Positions 6,504 through 7,684 of a stretch of DNA of 7,684 bases are shown here, piece after piece (position 1 is the stretch's first letter; each line of letters begins with the position of its first letter). The position numbers and the translations under genes are program-made. The notes below the pieces were generated by a model that worked only from the letters and a program-made list of their open reading frames with translations, searched no databases and was not told the DNA's origin. This DNA comes from an uncultured Oscillibacter sp. (GTDB lineage Bacteria; Bacillota; Clostridia; Oscillospirales; Oscillospiraceae), in contig NZ_URDP01000057.1 in the NCBI RefSeq assembly GCF_900546705.1, forward strand, positions 1-7,684, in the 5' to 3' direction.

Positions 6504-6531
6504 GGCTCCGCCGCGACAGCGCGGCGGAGCC
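6504..6531 (-). terminator. Intrinsic terminator of cstA
   Basis: A perfect 12-base stem (6504-6515 with 6520-6531, GGCTCCGCCGCG on either strand) encloses a 4-base loop. On the - strand it is followed by TTTCTATAT, a modest T-tract; on the + strand it is followed by CATAAG, which is not one. It therefore points in the cstA direction, 32 bases after the cstA stop codon. Confidence 0.8.
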
Positions 6532-6563
6532 CATAAGAAGGGATCATAGCGGGAGGGGGAAAT

Positions 6564-7684
6564 TTACTTGCGGGCCAGTCTGCCGGCGCGCTTCTTGCCG
6601 TAGGTGCAGATAATCAACACGTAGGCAACGGCCGCCACAATGCCGATGGCATAGGAGATGGTCCAGGGGATATTGAAGCCGATCTTGGCGTTCATGATGT
6701 AGGTGATGGTAATGAAGGTATACCAGGCACCGGGGATCATGGGAACCCACACGAACTTGCTCTTGCCATTTTCGAACATCCACACGCTGATGGCCAGGAA
6801 GGCAAACAGGGACAGGGTCTGGTTGGACCAGGCGAAGTAACGCCACAGGATGTTGAAGCCGTTGGAGTTCATCTTGGCGAACACCAGGATCACGGCCACC
6901 AGGGCGAAGATCACGGCAGACAGACCCAGGCGCTTGCTCTTGGAGCTCTGGTCAATGTGGAAGGACTCGGCAATCTGCAGACGCAGGCCGCGCAGAGCGG
7001 TATCGCCGGAGGTGATGGGCAGAACGATGATGCCGATCAGGGCGATCAGGCCGCCCACGTTGCCCAGAATGTCGCGGCAGACAACACCGACCGTGCCGGT
7101 GGCCAGGCCGGCGTTGGCCTCCTGCAGGCCCAGGTTGTACACGCCCATGGCAGCGGCAGCCCACACCATGGCGATGAAGCCTTCCAGAACCATCATGTTG
7201 TAGAAGGTCATGCGGCCCTGCTTCTCGCTCTTCATGGAGCGGGAGATGATGGCAGTCTGGGTGGAGTGGAAGCCGGAGAGCATACCGCAGGCAACGGTGA
7301 TGAAGAAGATGGGGATGAAGTGCTGGGCGTTGAAGTACTCACCGTAGCTGAAGGGCACCTTGCTGCCGTCCTCAGCCAGAGTGAAGGCATTCAGCGCCAC
7401 GCCCTGCCAGTCGTCCCAGACGTTCAGCAGGGGATAGCCCTTGACGAACATGCCGATGAACACACCGATGGCGGAGAACAGCAGGATCGCACCGAACACG
7501 GGATAGATCTTGCCGATGATGGCGTCGATGGGGAAGATGGTGGCAACCAGGTAGTACACGAAGATCACGCCGTAGATGATCCAGGTGGTAGGATCGGTAG
7601 CCAGGCCGGAGAAGTGGAACACCTGGGTGGCGGCGATGTCGCCGGGGGTGTAGATGAACACAGCACCCACCAGCAGCAGCAGCA
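6564..7684 (-). CDS. cstA: CstA-family carbon starvation / pyruvate-peptide transporter, C-terminal part (start lies beyond the window)
   Basis: The reading frame is open at the window edge and gives 372 residues plus a TAA stop. It is an integral membrane protein with about ten hydrophobic segments, approximately at residues 1-12, 34-50, 61-80, 122-138, 165-184, 208-226, 252-269, 287-303, 312-330 and 339-360, ending in a basic KKRAGRLARK tail. CstA-like features are SGFHSTQTA (136-144), a conserved loop matching SGFHALxSSGT in E. coli CstA, SGDTALRGLR (225-234) and RYFAWSNQTLS (281-291), matching the SNQ motif region. Family members take up pyruvate or peptides and are often induced on carbon limitation; the substrate here is not deducible. 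Its codon use is far more biased than that of the aro genes (no CGG among 10 Arg codons). It is convergent to the operon and functionally unrelated as far as can be seen. Confidence 0.9.
   Translation of the reverse strand, partial: LLLLVGAVFIYTPGDIAATQVFHFSGLATDPTTWIIYGVIFVYYLVATIFPIDAIIGKIYPVFGAILLFSAIGVFIGMFVKGYPLLNVWDDWQGVALNAFTLAEDGSKVPFSYGEYFNAQHFIPIFFITVACGMLSGFHSTQTAIISRSMKSEKQGRMTFYNMMVLEGFIAMVWAAAAMGVYNLGLQEANAGLATGTVGVVCRDILGNVGGLIALIGIIVLPITSGDTALRGLRLQIAESFHIDQSSKSKRLGLSAVIFALVAVILVFAKMNSNGFNILWRYFAWSNQTLSLFAFLAISVWMFENGKSKFVWVPMIPGAWYTFITITYIMNAKIGFNIPWTISYAIGIVAAVAYVLIICTYGKKRAGRLARK

Noticed and set aside
6404..6613. Small + strand open frame running through the terminators
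   Set aside because: It starts inside aroQ in another frame, crosses both hairpins and the end of cstA, and has no ribosome site of note or protein-like composition.
7668..7670. GTG at 7670 as the start of cstA
   Set aside because: The frame continues upstream to the window edge as a hydrophobic Leu-rich segment, and CstA proteins are much longer, so this is an internal Val codon.
7671..7684. CAG trinucleotide repeat at the window edge
   Set aside because: On the coding strand it is just consecutive CTG Leu codons in a membrane helix of CstA, expected with strong CTG preference.
1..7684. A hidden defence system, mobile element, CRISPR array or novel biosynthetic system
   Set aside because: Essentially all sequence is accounted for by recognisable housekeeping genes and two terminators. 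There are no direct repeats, transposase or integrase motifs, or unexplained gaps above about 120 bases.

Overview
The window holds the downstream end of a chromosomal aromatic amino acid operon on the + strand, followed by a convergent, incomplete CstA-family transporter gene on the - strand. The DNA is GC-rich, every aro gene has a Gram-positive-style start context (mostly strong GGAGG-type ribosome binding sites), and the AroA and AroC sequences carry variants I associate with clostridial enzymes (GESGSTLRF in AroA, RGGGHFSGRLT in AroC). The best guess is a high-GC member of the Clostridia (Oscillospiraceae or Flavonifractor-like gut bacteria). The host assignment is inference from sequence style, not from a search.

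Layout: the last 77 codons of tyrA (1-234), a 46-base gap, then aroB (281-1351), aroA (1353-2579), aroC (2569-3660), pheA (3647-4783), an aroE-aroK fusion (4788-6029) and aroQ (6010-6444). From aroB on, the genes are separated by 1 or 4 bases or overlap by 11, 14 or 20 bases, so they are almost certainly one translationally coupled transcript. A strong hairpin at 6454-6488 closes the operon. A second hairpin at 6504-6531 faces the other way and closes cstA (6564 to beyond 7684, - strand).

Together the operon encodes every step from DAHP to chorismate: AroB makes 3-dehydroquinate, AroQ dehydrates it, the AroE half reduces to shikimate, the AroK half phosphorylates it, AroA makes EPSP and AroC makes chorismate. 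PheA (chorismate mutase, prephenate dehydratase and ACT domain) then leads to phenylpyruvate, and TyrA leads towards tyrosine. Gene order does not follow reaction order. The first enzyme, DAHP synthase, is not in the window and may lie upstream of tyrA.

I see no mobile element, CRISPR array, RNA gene, phage gene or unexplained coding region. It is essentially a housekeeping region. The points worth a second look are fine-grained: the AroE-AroK fusion with a relic internal Met at the kinase start, an ESRP to ESCP change in the PheA ACT domain, a GQSHG motif in AroC, a sharp codon-usage contrast between the aro genes and cstA, and the arrangement of the convergent terminators.
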